Assembly: GCA_017502305.1 (NCBI GenBank)
Contig: JAFVVG010000007.1
Coordinates: 1-38,022, forward strand
DNA from: Clostridia bacterium
GTDB taxonomy: Bacteria; Bacillota; Clostridia; Christensenellales; Aristaeellaceae
Direction: 5' to 3'
DNA length: 38,022 bases
Every line of letters starts with the position of its first letter. Positions within the stretch are counted from its first letter, which is position 1. The notes under the pieces were generated by a model. That model was given only the letters and a program-made list of their open reading frames with translations. It did no database searches and was not told the origin of the DNA. Below are positions 30,091 to 37,551 of the stretch, one piece after another. Position numbers and translations under genes: made by a program.

Positions 30091-32484
30091 ATGAAGGTAC
30101 CTATGCAATGGATCAAGGAATACGCGGATATTCCTGTTTCTGCTGAAGAATATCAGAGCAAGATGATCATGATCGGCAACGGCGTGGAAGGCTATGAGGA
30201 GCAGGGCGCCGAGATCGAGAACGTGGTGGTTGGCCGCGTCGTGACCTGCGAGCCCCATCCCGATTCCGATCACCTGCACGTGACCACCGTGGACGTGGGC
30301 GAGGAAGAACTGCTGAATATCGTTTGCGGCGCCCCCAACTGCGAAGCCGGCATCCTGGTGCCCGTGGCCAAGATTGGCGCTAAGCTGCCCGGCGGCATCA
30401 AGATCAAGAAGGGCAAGCTCCGCGGCGTGGCCAGCGAGGGCATGCTCTGCGGCGGCGACGAATTGGGCGTGCCGGTGGAGCTCTATCCCCATGTGGGCGA
30501 AAAGGGCTTGCTGATCTTCAATGAAGAATACCCCCTGGGCGCCGATGTGAAGCCCATCCTGGGCATGGACGATACCGTGATGGACTTCGAGGTCCTGGCC
30601 AACCGTCCCGATTGCCTGAGCGTTTGGGGCATCGCCCGTGAAACCGCCGTGGCCTGCGGCACCAAGTTCACAAAGCCCGAGATCACCGTGCAGGAATGCG
30701 GCGGCGACATCCACGATTATGTGAAGGTGGATGTGGAAGCCACCGACCTGTGCCCCCGCTATATCGCCCGCGTCATCAAGGACGTGCGTGTGGCCCCCAG
30801 CCCCATGTGGCTGCGCAAGTACCTTAACGCCGCCGGCATGCGCTCCATCAACAATGTGGTGGACATTACCAACTTCATCATGCTGGAGACCGGTCACCCC
30901 ATGCACGCATTCGACCTGAGCATGGTGGAGGGCAACCACATCATCGTCCGCAAGGCCGTGGAAGGCGAGCACATCACCACCCTGGACGGCAAGCAGCATG
31001 ACCTGACCGCCGGTCAGCTGGTAATCTGCGATGCCGTGAAGCCCTCCTGTGTGGCGGGCATCATGGGCGGCGAGGAATCTGAGATCACCGAGAAGACCAC
31101 CACCATGATGTTCGAGTGCGCCGTGTTCGACCGTGCCGCCACCCGTGTCACCAGCCGTGCCCTGGGCATCCGTACCGAGTCCTCCGGCCGCTTCGAGAAG
31201 GGCGTTTCCGTGAAGACCGCCATGGAAGCCATGCAGCGCGCCTGCCAGATGATTAACCAGCTGGATGCCGGCGATGTGGTTTCCGGCATCATCGATATCT
31301 ACCCCGAGCCTGCCCAGCAGCAGGTCATCACCGGCAGTTGCAAGCGCATTGCCAGCCGCACCGGTGTGGACATCCCCGCTGAGGACATCGTGCGCATCCT
31401 TACCGATCTGCACTTCGGCGTGGAGCGTGACGGCGATACCCTGACCGTTACCGTGCCTGATTACCGCCAGGATGTGGACGGCGAGGCCGATCTTTCCGAG
31501 GAAGCCCTGCGCGTCTTCGGCTACGACAAGATTCCCTCCACGCTCCTGCGTGGCGAAACCACCCCCGGCGGCCGCAGCGCCCGTATGCGCCTCAAGGACG
31601 AGGTGGCCCGCTACCTCACCGGCATGGGCTTCTATGAGATCATGAACTTCTCCTTCGTCAGCCCCAAGACGGTGATGAAGCTGGACCTGGGTGAGGACGA
31701 TTACCGGCTGAATCAGCTGCCCATCCGCAATCCCCTGGGTGAGGATACCAGCGTGATGCGCACCACCCTGACCCCCGGCATGCTGAACACCCTGGCCGTG
31801 AACATGAACCACGGCAACGAGGGCGCCCGCCTCTACGAAGTGGCGGCCATCTTCGATGCGGAGAACCGCACCGAGGAGAACCTGCCCACTGAGATCCAGA
31901 AGCTGTGCCTGGGCGTGTATGGCAAGGAAGAGGACTTCTTCACCCTGCGCGGCGTGGTGGAGCGCCTGCTGGGCTACCTGGGCATCGAAACCACCGTGGA
32001 AGCCCGTGGCGAGAGCTACCTGCATCCCGGCCGCCGTGCCATCCTGATGGCGGGTGACGAGCGCGTCTGCTGCCTGGGCGAGGTGCATCCCACCGTGCGT
32101 GAAGAGTTTGACATGCCCTCCCGCGCCTATATCGCCGAGCTGGACATGGAGCAGCTGGCCCGCCTGCGCAAGCCCATGGGCGCCGTGAAGCCCATGCCCC
32201 GTTATCCCGCCGTGACCCGTGACCTGTCCCTGGTCATGAGCGAAGCGACCCAGGTAGGCCCCCTGATGGCTGATATGGCCAAGGCTGCCGGCGCTATCCT
32301 GGAAGACGTGAAGATGTTCGATATCTACCGTTCCGCCGCCCTGGGCGAGAACATGAAGTCCGTCGCCTTCTCCTTCATCCTCCGCGGCGCCGACCACACC
32401 CTCACCGAGGCTGAGGTCACCAAGGCCATGGACAAGATCCTGAAGGTCGCCGCCGAATCCCACAACGCCACCATCCGCGCCTAA
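30091..32484 (+). CDS. pheT: Phenylalanine-tRNA ligase beta subunit
   Basis: The 797-residue beta subunit, giving tRNA binding and editing. An N-terminal tRNA-binding (EMAP-like) domain (about 40-150) holds VVVGRVVTCEPHPDSDHLHV. The B3/B4 editing domain follows (about 210-380, with NNVVDITNFIMLETGHPMHAFD). The B5 domain comes next, then a core resembling a class II synthetase, and the C-terminal FDX-ACB domain (about 700-797, MPRYPAVTRDLSLVM). AAGGAGGAG lies before ATG 30091. The TAA stop sits inside palindromic module 3. Confidence 0.97.
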   Translation: MKVPMQWIKEYADIPVSAEEYQSKMIMIGNGVEGYEEQGAEIENVVVGRVVTCEPHPDSDHLHVTTVDVGEEELLNIVCGAPNCEAGILVPVAKIGAKLPGGIKIKKGKLRGVASEGMLCGGDELGVPVELYPHVGEKGLLIFNEEYPLGADVKPILGMDDTVMDFEVLANRPDCLSVWGIARETAVACGTKFTKPEITVQECGGDIHDYVKVDVEATDLCPRYIARVIKDVRVAPSPMWLRKYLNAAGMRSINNVVDITNFIMLETGHPMHAFDLSMVEGNHIIVRKAVEGEHITTLDGKQHDLTAGQLVICDAVKPSCVAGIMGGEESEITEKTTTMMFECAVFDRAATRVTSRALGIRTESSGRFEKGVSVKTAMEAMQRACQMINQLDAGDVVSGIIDIYPEPAQQQVITGSCKRIASRTGVDIPAEDIVRILTDLHFGVERDGDTLTVTVPDYRQDVDGEADLSEEALRVFGYDKIPSTLLRGETTPGGRSARMRLKDEVARYLTGMGFYEIMNFSFVSPKTVMKLDLGEDDYRLNQLPIRNPLGEDTSVMRTTLTPGMLNTLAVNMNHGNEGARLYEVAAIFDAENRTEENLPTEIQKLCLGVYGKEEDFFTLRGVVERLLGYLGIETTVEARGESYLHPGRRAILMAGDERVCCLGEVHPTVREEFDMPSRAYIAELDMEQLARLRKPMGAVKPMPRYPAVTRDLSLVMSEATQVGPLMADMAKAAGAILEDVKMFDIYRSAALGENMKSVAFSFILRGADHTLTEAEVTKAMDKILKVAAESHNATIRA

Positions 32485-32565
32485 GGGGGCTTTGCCCCCT
32501 TAGGAATCCCCTGACCAAAGGGCGCTGCCCTTTGGATTCCCGCTTAAGGGGCATCGCCCCTTAAG
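32481..32565. repeat. Palindromic repeat modules 3, 4 and 5 after pheT
   Basis: Module 3: CTAAGGGGGC-TTT-GCCCCCTTAG (32481-32503), containing the pheT stop. Module 4: CCAAAGGGC-GCT-GCCCTTTGG (32515-32535). Module 5: CTTAAGGGGC-ATC-GCCCCTTAAG (32543-32565). Each is followed by a short AATCCC or ATTCCCGC tail that links to the next. Module 5 is a near-copy of module 2 with G/C pair changes in both arms, so pairing is conserved. Confidence 0.8.
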
Positions 32566-32605
32566 AATCCCACTTTCAGTCATTGAAAGTGGGATTTTCT
32601 TTTTG
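32566..32605 (+). terminator. Rho-independent terminator of pheST
   Basis: AATCCCACTTTCA (32566-32578) pairs perfectly with TGAAAGTGGGATT (32584-32596), then TTCTTTTT. Its left arm is the AATCCC tail of palindrome module 5. Confidence 0.88.
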
Positions 32606-32960
32606 GGGGTCACGGCGCACGGAGGGTGCGCCGCGACGCGGAACAGCAGCGTTTGCATTCTCCAGCGCGTTGGATAGCGATCATGGGGTGGCGCGCTGCC
32701 CGCGCCGCCAACCCTGCTGTGGAGGTCGCCCCGCGGAGGCTTGCACGCAGACCATCCTGAGAAGTGCACCGGGGTCCGGGGGCCACACCCTCCATTGTGG
32801 CCCCCGGGCGGCTTTTGGTTCTTTTCGCCGAGACGAAAAGAACAACTTTGCACAAAAACACCGATACAAAGGAACCGCAGAGCAGCGGGCCAGCGGGCGA
32901 TCACAGACCGCCCCTACACATGCACAGCCATGCAGCAGGAGAGGGAGAACCGCAGCATAA
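32606..32960. repeat. Gene-free, repeat-rich intergenic region
   Basis: I see no convincing gene here: the overlapping reading frames lack ribosome sites and typical protein composition. It contains several inverted repeats: GGCGCAC/GTGCGCC (32614-32632), GGCGCG/CGCGCC (32690-32706), a perfect 12-base stem (32776-32787 with 32796-32807) and GTTCTTTTCG/CGAAAAGAAC (32818-32843). A segment at 32894-32918 reads GCGGGCGATCACAGACCGCC then CCTAC. From memory, sequences like the last two are scattered between genes in gut Clostridia, so this looks like accumulated interspersed repeats. Confidence 0.55.
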
Positions 32961-33020
32961 CGGGCAATGCGCGAGCAGCCGCAAATGCATATCCGCTCAT
33001 GCAAGAAAATACATAAATAA

Positions 33021-33062
33021 TGCAGGATTGGGGTTGTCATCCTGCAATTCGGGCAGTAAAAT
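33021..33062 (+). promoter_or_regulatory. gdhA promoter with a palindrome over the -35 box
   Basis: -35 TTGTCA (33034-33039), 17-base spacer, -10 TAAAAT (33057-33062). The inverted repeat TGCAGGAT (33021-33028) / ATCCTGCA (33039-33046) brackets the -35 and touches its last base, so a bound repressor would block polymerase. Confidence 0.7.
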
Positions 33063-33108
33063 AATTGTCGAACAGAGTAAAACTGTGGATTGAAAGGAGA
33101 TTACCACC

Positions 33109-34455
33109 ATGAGCGATTATGCCCAGAGAGTTCTGGATGACCTGAAAGTCCGTTATGCCAGTGAGCCTGAGTTCCTCCAGGCCGCTACCGAGATCCTGAC
33201 CACCCTGAAGCCCGTTATCGACAAGAATGCCGATAAGTATGAGAAGGTTGCCCTGCTGGAGCGCTTCGTGGAACCCGAGCGCATTATCTCCTTCCGCGTG
33301 CCGTGGATCGACGACCAGGGCAAGGTGCAGGTCAACCGCGGCTACCGCGTGCAGTTTAACAGTGCCATCGGCCCCTACAAGGGCGGCCTGCGCTTCCATC
33401 CCAGCGTTAACCAGAGCATCCTGAAGTTCCTGGGCCTGGAGCAGATCCTGAAGAACTCCCTGACCGGCCTGCCCATGGGCGGCGGCAAGGGCGGCGCTGA
33501 CTTCGACCCCCGCGGCAAGTCCGACATGGAAGTGATGCGCTTCTGCCAGAGCTTCATGACCGAGCTGAGCAAGCACATCGGTGCTGATACCGACGTGCCC
33601 GCCGGCGATATCGGCGTTGGTGCCCGTGAAGTGGGCTATATGTTTGGCCAGTACAAGCGCCTGCGGAACGAGTTCACCGGCGTGCTCACCGGCAAAGGCC
33701 GTTCCTTCGGCGGCTCCCTGATCCGCCCCGAGGCCACCGGCTTCGGCGCTGTGTACTACACTGCGGAAATGCTCAAGACCTTCGGTGAGGATATCAAGGG
33801 CAAGACCTTCGCTGTTTCCGGCTTCGGCAATGTGGCCTGGGGTACTGCCCTGAAGGTTACCGAGCTGGGCGGCAAGGTGGTCACCATCTCCGGCCCCGAC
33901 GGCTACATCTACGACGCCGATGGCATCAACACCCCCGAGAAGATCGACTATCTGCTGGAAATGCGTGCCTCCTGCCGCGACAAGGTGCAGGATTATGCCG
34001 ACAAGTTCGGCGTGCCCTTCTTCGCCGGCAAGAAGCCCTGGGAGGTCAAGGTGGACGTGGCTATGCCCTGCGCCACCCAGAACGAAGTGAAGCTGGAAGA
34101 CGCCAAGAACATCGTGGCCAACGGCACGAAGTACTACGTCGAGGTTTCCAACATGCCCACCACCCTGGACGCCGTGGAATACCTGCGTGAGAACGGCGTT
34201 GTGGTGGCTCCCTCCAAGGCTGTTAACGCCGGCGGCGTGGCTGTGTCCGGTCTGGAAATGAGCCAGAACGCCATGCACTACAGCTGGACCGCCGAAGAGG
34301 TGGACGCCAAGCTGCAGCAGATCATGAAGGGCATCTACGAGGCCTGCTACAATGCAGCCAAGGAATACGGCATGGAAGGCGACCTGATTGCCGGCGCCAA
34401 CATCGCTGGCTTCCTGAAGGTGGCCGATGCCATGATGGCTCAGGGCGCTGTGTAA
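33109..34455 (+). CDS. gdhA: Glutamate dehydrogenase (hexameric type)
   Basis: Interconverts 2-oxoglutarate plus ammonia and glutamate. The 448-residue length is that of hexameric class I enzymes, often NADP-dependent. The substrate domain has GYRVQFNSAIGPYKGGLRFH and LPMGGGKGGADFDPRGKSD (catalytic and substrate Lys residues). The nucleotide domain has the Rossmann motif VSGFGNVAWG (about 237-246) and ends with EMSQNAMHYSWTAEEVD. GAAAGGAGA precedes the ATG. It is monocistronic, with its own promoter, a palindrome at the -35 and a terminator. Cofactor preference (NADP or NAD) is not certain from sequence alone. Confidence 0.97.
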   Translation: MSDYAQRVLDDLKVRYASEPEFLQAATEILTTLKPVIDKNADKYEKVALLERFVEPERIISFRVPWIDDQGKVQVNRGYRVQFNSAIGPYKGGLRFHPSVNQSILKFLGLEQILKNSLTGLPMGGGKGGADFDPRGKSDMEVMRFCQSFMTELSKHIGADTDVPAGDIGVGAREVGYMFGQYKRLRNEFTGVLTGKGRSFGGSLIRPEATGFGAVYYTAEMLKTFGEDIKGKTFAVSGFGNVAWGTALKVTELGGKVVTISGPDGYIYDADGINTPEKIDYLLEMRASCRDKVQDYADKFGVPFFAGKKPWEVKVDVAMPCATQNEVKLEDAKNIVANGTKYYVEVSNMPTTLDAVEYLRENGVVVAPSKAVNAGGVAVSGLEMSQNAMHYSWTAEEVDAKLQQIMKGIYEACYNAAKEYGMEGDLIAGANIAGFLKVADAMMAQGAV

Positions 34456-34469
34456 TTGCATTGTTTTTT

Positions 34470-34506
34470 CAGGGTCGCTTCATATACTGGAGCGACCCTG
34501 CTTTTT
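34470..34506 (+). terminator. Rho-independent terminator after gdhA
   Basis: CAGGGTCGCT (34470-34479) pairs with AGCGACCCTG (34491-34500), then CTTTTT. A short T-rich tract also precedes the stem. It ends 12 bases before the next start codon. Confidence 0.8.
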
Positions 34507-34518
34507 CAGGAGTGGACT

Positions 34519-35319
34519 ATGCTGTATCAAACAATGGAAGGCCGTTTGCCCCTGGGTGATACCTTCATGGACTATGCCGCCTTTGGCTCCGGTAAGCGGG
34601 CCATGCTGCTGATTCCCGGGCTGAACCTGCGGGGCGTGAGGGGGGCGGGATTGTCCCTGGCGTGGATGTATCGCCTGTTTGCCAAAGACTATCGTGTGTA
34701 CGTCTTTGACCGCAAGGAAAAGATCGCCCCCGGCTGCACCATCTGGGATCTGGCGGAGGATGTGGCGGAAGCCATGGCGCGGCTGAATATCCCCTGCGCG
34801 GATGTGGTAGGCGTTTCCCAGGGCGGGATGATCGCCCAGGCCCTGGCCATCCGTCACCCCGAACTGGTGCGCAAGCTTGTGCTGGGCGTCACCTCTGCCC
34901 GGGCGAATGGTACCATTCACCGGGTGGTGGGCGGCTGGGTTGCCGCCGCGGAAAAGGGCGACTGGGCCACCATCAACCGGGAGAGCATCACTCTTGGTTA
35001 TTCGCAGGCCTATCAGCGCAAGGCGCGCTGGCTGCTGCCCCTGATGGCGCGCCTGGTGAAGCCTGCCAACGGGCAGCGGTTCATTCGCCTGGCCAGGTCG
35101 ATTTTGACGTTTGACGCTGCGGATGAACTGGAAAAGATCACCTGTCCGGCGCTGGTGCTGGGCGGCGCGCAGGATAGGATTGTGACGGGTGAGGCTTCGC
35201 TGGAATTGGCGGAAAGGCTGTGCTGTGAGGTCTACCTGTATGATGGCCTTGGCCATGCGGCCTATGATGAGGCTAAAGACTTTAACCAGCGGGTGATGGC
35301 GTTTCTGCAAACGAACTGA
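34519..35319 (+). CDS. Alpha/beta-hydrolase fold protein
   Basis: A 266-residue cytoplasmic hydrolase. The fold is shown by LLIPGLNLRGV near the oxyanion strand, the nucleophile elbow GVSQGGMIAQ (GxSxG), the acid in LGGAQDRIVTG and the catalytic His in LYDGLGHAAYDE. The cap region (about 135-210) is helical. No signal peptide is present. The substrate is unknown: such proteins include esterases, haloperoxidase-like enzymes and lactonases. I set the start at 34519 because CAGGAG lies eight bases upstream and the longer in-frame opening runs through the gdhA terminator. No own promoter is obvious, so it may rely on read-through. Confidence 0.88.
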   Translation: MLYQTMEGRLPLGDTFMDYAAFGSGKRAMLLIPGLNLRGVRGAGLSLAWMYRLFAKDYRVYVFDRKEKIAPGCTIWDLAEDVAEAMARLNIPCADVVGVSQGGMIAQALAIRHPELVRKLVLGVTSARANGTIHRVVGGWVAAAEKGDWATINRESITLGYSQAYQRKARWLLPLMARLVKPANGQRFIRLARSILTFDAADELEKITCPALVLGGAQDRIVTGEASLELAERLCCEVYLYDGLGHAAYDEAKDFNQRVMAFLQTN

Positions 35320-35327
35320 GCAATAGA

Positions 35328-35364
35328 AAAAGCCCCGGAACTCCTTTGAGAGTCCGGGGCTTTT
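35328..35364. terminator. Bidirectional terminator between convergent genes
   Basis: AAAAGCCCCGGA (35328-35339) pairs with TCCGGGGCTTTT (35353-35364). Each strand ends in a U-rich arm, serving the hydrolase gene and the minus-strand WG-repeat gene. Confidence 0.85.
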
Positions 35365-35374
35365 GTTGCATCAA

Positions 35375-36970
35375 TTATTCGAACTTGGTGCCGCACTCGG
35401 GGCAGAACTTGGGGATCTCCGCGCCGGGCTTGTAGCCGCAGTTGGCGCAGGCAGGCTCTGCAACTTCCGCGGGCTTGGCGGTGCCGCACTCGGGGCAGAA
35501 CTTGCCGGTGTTCACGCTGCCGCAGGTGCAGGTCCAGCCATCGGCAGGAGCGGCAGGTTCAGCGGGCGCTTCGGTGGCGGCAGGTTCTTCGCCGATTTCA
35601 CCGGACATCAGCTCCACACGATCGTAGGGAGCGTCGGTTTCTTCGGCCTGGTTCAGGGTGTAGAGGATGTAATCCCGGTTGGCGTCGCGGCCCAGGATGA
35701 CGCTGTTGTCGTAGGAGATGTCCAGGTTGTAGTCATACTCGAAAGGTACAACCACATTGCCGGCCAGATCGATGACGCCCCACTTGTCGCCCTTCATCAC
35801 GGAAATGACGGTGGAACCAGCCTGAGGCGTGCCGGCGAGATCCTGATACTTCTCGGGCAGCTCACCGGCGGTGGCGGTGAAGATGGTGTAGGCGCCCATG
35901 TTCTTCACGGCGGCAAAGGCGGAGCCGTTGGAGAAACCCTTGTAGTCGTTGGAGGTCAGCTGGTAGGGGGAGGCGGCGGTAACGGCGCCGGTGGTATCCA
36001 GGAAATACAGTTCACCGGTTTCTGCCATGGCGGCGGCGTAGCCGGAGGTGAAGAGCTCCTCGTAGCCGCCGATTTCCTTATAGGTGGGCTCCACCAGCAC
36101 GGTGCCGTCGTTCTTCATGATGCCATACAGGCCATGCAGGCGGGTCAGCATGTAGTCGCCGCGATAGCGGACGCTTTCGTAGGGCAGGCCGGAAGCAAGC
36201 AGATTGCCCTGCAGGTCGAACAGGTTGCCCTTGGAGGAATCAAACCATACAGCCTGGCTGACCTGAGCGGGGGTGAGGGTGCAGCCTTCGGTGAAGGCCC
36301 ACTGCTGGGTGGGGGAGTGCATAACACCCTGCTTGTAAATCTCCTCAAACTCGGAGGTGGAGATGTAGTCCTCGCTGATAACGGGCAGGCGGTTGAACTG
36401 CTCGTCCAGCCAATAGCCTTCGGTATTGCTCTTCTTCACCAGCAGATAGGCGCCCCGGACGGAGGTGCGGCAGGCCTTGGTGTAATCGTCACGGGTCAGG
36501 CTGCCCAGGAGCTTACCATTGTAGACCACATCAGTGCGGATCACATTGTATTTCTCGCCGGTGCTGCTGGAGGTGTATTCACCCACATCACCTTCCACAA
36601 CCACCAGCTCGTGGGCCAGAACCCAGCTGTTGTCCAGGAACTCGAAATCACCATAGGCCATGGGGAGAATCTCCTGGCCCTGGGCATTCAGCAGGCCCAG
36701 GGTGTTCAGGCCGTTTTCATTGGCGACCTCGTAATACTCACCGTAATTGCGGATGGTGATGTAGCCGTAGGCCGCGCTCAGGGCATTGTGCTGGGCGTCA
36801 AACACCTGATAGCCGGCGTCGCCTCGGGCGGTGTAGCAGTTGGTAGCCTTGGCCAGGCTGGCGTAGCGGTTGTTGGTATTGGTGGCCGTGTAGGAAACCT
36901 CGGCCAGGGAGATCAGCGGCATGGACGCGAGCAGCATCACTGCCAGCAGGGCAGCCAGAAATTTCTTCAT
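35375..36970 (-). CDS. Exported WG-repeat protein with C-terminal zinc ribbons
   Basis: A 531-residue protein with a clear signal peptide (MKKFLAALLAVMLLASM, cleavage near SLAEV). The body (about 30-460) has WG-type beta repeats such as GLYGIMKNDGTVLVEPTYKE and DKWGVIDLAGNVVVPFEYDY, a fold used for surface or periplasm-side binding. A linker rich in Ala, Pro and Glu (TEAPAEPAAPAD) leads to two C-terminal zinc ribbons: CTCGSVNTGKFCPECG and CANCGYKPGAEIPKFCPECG. Zinc ribbons are usually cytoplasmic, so having them on an exported protein is odd. Start 36970 has AGGAGGATAT upstream; the longer in-frame opening overlaps the promoter. Function unknown; probably a cell-envelope binding protein. Confidence 0.87.
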   Translation of the reverse strand: MKKFLAALLAVMLLASMPLISLAEVSYTATNTNNRYASLAKATNCYTARGDAGYQVFDAQHNALSAAYGYITIRNYGEYYEVANENGLNTLGLLNAQGQEILPMAYGDFEFLDNSWVLAHELVVVEGDVGEYTSSSTGEKYNVIRTDVVYNGKLLGSLTRDDYTKACRTSVRGAYLLVKKSNTEGYWLDEQFNRLPVISEDYISTSEFEEIYKQGVMHSPTQQWAFTEGCTLTPAQVSQAVWFDSSKGNLFDLQGNLLASGLPYESVRYRGDYMLTRLHGLYGIMKNDGTVLVEPTYKEIGGYEELFTSGYAAAMAETGELYFLDTTGAVTAASPYQLTSNDYKGFSNGSAFAAVKNMGAYTIFTATAGELPEKYQDLAGTPQAGSTVISVMKGDKWGVIDLAGNVVVPFEYDYNLDISYDNSVILGRDANRDYILYTLNQAEETDAPYDRVELMSGEIGEEPAATEAPAEPAAPADGWTCTCGSVNTGKFCPECGTAKPAEVAEPACANCGYKPGAEIPKFCPECGTKFE

Positions 36971-37008
36971 GGGATATCCTCCTATCCAAAGATTGACATA
37001 CAAACAAA

Positions 37009-37037
37009 AGTATAGCATGTTTTCACAAGTGCCGCAA
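37009..37037 (-). promoter_or_regulatory. Promoter of the WG-repeat gene
   Basis: Minus strand: -35 TTGCGG (37037-37032), 17-base spacer, extended -10 TGCTATACT ending at 37009. Start of transcription near 37002, about 30 bases before the ATG. Confidence 0.75.
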
Positions 37038-37094
37038 CAAACGCACAAAGGAAAAACGCAGGAAATGCAATGTTAACTCGCAAGCGTTTTCCCG

Positions 37095-37123
37095 TTGCAC
37101 TTTTTTTCGAGCTGTGCTATAAT
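37095..37123 (+). promoter_or_regulatory. Strong promoter of the tRNA-Arg array
   Basis: -35 TTGCAC (37095-37100), 17-base spacer, extended -10 TGCTATAAT ending at 37123. Transcription would begin near 37130, just before the first tRNA-like unit at 37136. Confidence 0.85.
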
Positions 37124-37135
37124 CTTTTATGCTGT

Positions 37136-37218
37136 GCGCCCGTAGCTCAGCTGGATAGAGCGGTCGCCTCCTAAGTGGAAGGTGTTCGGCCGCCCCTGAC
37201 GAGGGTTATAACGTATTT
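37136..37218 (+). pseudogene. Degenerate tRNA-Arg(CCT) copy 1
   Basis: The 5' half is tRNA-like: acceptor strand GCGCCCG, D-stem GCTC/GAGC and the anticodon loop CTCCTAA. The anticodon stem is weakened (GTCGC against GTGGA). There is no T-arm and no 3' acceptor strand to pair with GCGCCCG; instead it runs into CCCTGACGAGGGTTATAACG. It cannot fold as a tRNA. The unit is exactly 83 bases, repeated next. Confidence 0.75.
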
Positions 37219-37301
37219 GCGCCCGTAGCTCAGCTGGATAGAGCGGTCGCCTCCTAAGCGCACGGTGTTCGGAGTTCCCTGACGAGGGTTAAAACGTATT
37301 T
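37219..37301 (+). pseudogene. Degenerate tRNA-Arg(CCT) copy 2
   Basis: Identical to copy 1 over the first 40 bases and nearly so at the 3' end (CCCTGACGAGGGTTAAAACG). It differs at the anticodon-stem 3' side (GCGCAC instead of TGGAAG) and in the middle of the 3' half. The T-arm and 3' acceptor strand are missing here too. The exact 83-base period with copy 1 and with the intact tRNA shows tandem duplication. Confidence 0.75.
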
Positions 37302-37378
37302 GCCCCCGTACCTCAGCGGGATAGAGGGTCCGCCTCCTAAGCGGAATGTAGTGAGTTCGAGCCTCGCCGGGGGTGCCA
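37302..37378 (+). tRNA. tRNA-Arg (anticodon CCT)
   Basis: A complete cloverleaf of 77 bases. The acceptor GCCCCCG pairs with CGGGGGT (one G-U). D-stem CCTC/GAGG, anticodon stem TCCGC/GCGGA with loop CTCCTAA (CCT at 37336-37338), and T-arm GTGAG-TTCGAGC-CTCGC are all present. The 3' end is GCCA, so CCA is encoded. It reads the AGG codon. Compared with copies 1 and 2, changes in each stem are compensated, which indicates a working tRNA. An integrase gene lies next to its 3' end. Confidence 0.92.
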
Positions 37379-37380
37379 CA

Positions 37381-37416
37381 AACGCTGTAAACCCAAAGGT
37401 TTGCGGCGTTTTTTTT
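37381..37416 (+). terminator. Rho-independent terminator of the tRNA array
   Basis: AACGCTGTAAACC (37381-37393) pairs with GGTTTGCGGCGTT (37398-37410, two G-U pairs), then TTTTTT. Confidence 0.88.
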
Positions 37417-37441
37417 GTGTTGTGACGAAGCTCTGCTGAAT

Positions 37442-37548
37442 GGTTGAGTTTCTGTAAGCCTCAACCGTCAGAATGTGGGAATTGTGCTAACAGGACTCGA
37501 ACCGTTTCCAAGCCTTTTTGGGCTCTGCTAACATTTTGCTAACAGGAC
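37442..37548. repeat. Integrase-proximal repeats; probable mobile-element end
   Basis: The inverted repeat GGTTGAG/CTCAACC spans 37442-37466. The direct repeat TGCTAACAGGAC occurs at 37485-37496 and 37537-37548, with a shorter TGCTAACA at 37526-37533. Spaced short direct repeats near an integrase 3' end are typical of arm-type integrase sites. GGACTCGAACC (37493-37503) is the reverse complement of a tRNA T-arm sequence, possibly another tRNA remnant. Confidence 0.5.
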
Positions 37549-37551
37549 ATT

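Noticed and set aside
30013..32463. An 816-codon open frame on the minus strand opposite pheT
   Set aside because: Shadow of pheT: very rich in His, Gly and Leu, with no domain and no ribosome site.
32583..33093. Several overlapping short frames in the pheT-gdhA gap
   Set aside because: None has a ribosome site or credible composition; they translate palindromic repeats in different frames.
37136..37301. Two further functional tRNA-Arg genes
   Set aside because: Neither unit has a T-arm or a 3' strand to close the acceptor stem.
37171..37464. A 97-codon minus-strand frame over the tRNA region
   Set aside because: It covers the tRNA, the tRNA-like copies and the terminator; it is an artefact of stable-RNA sequence.
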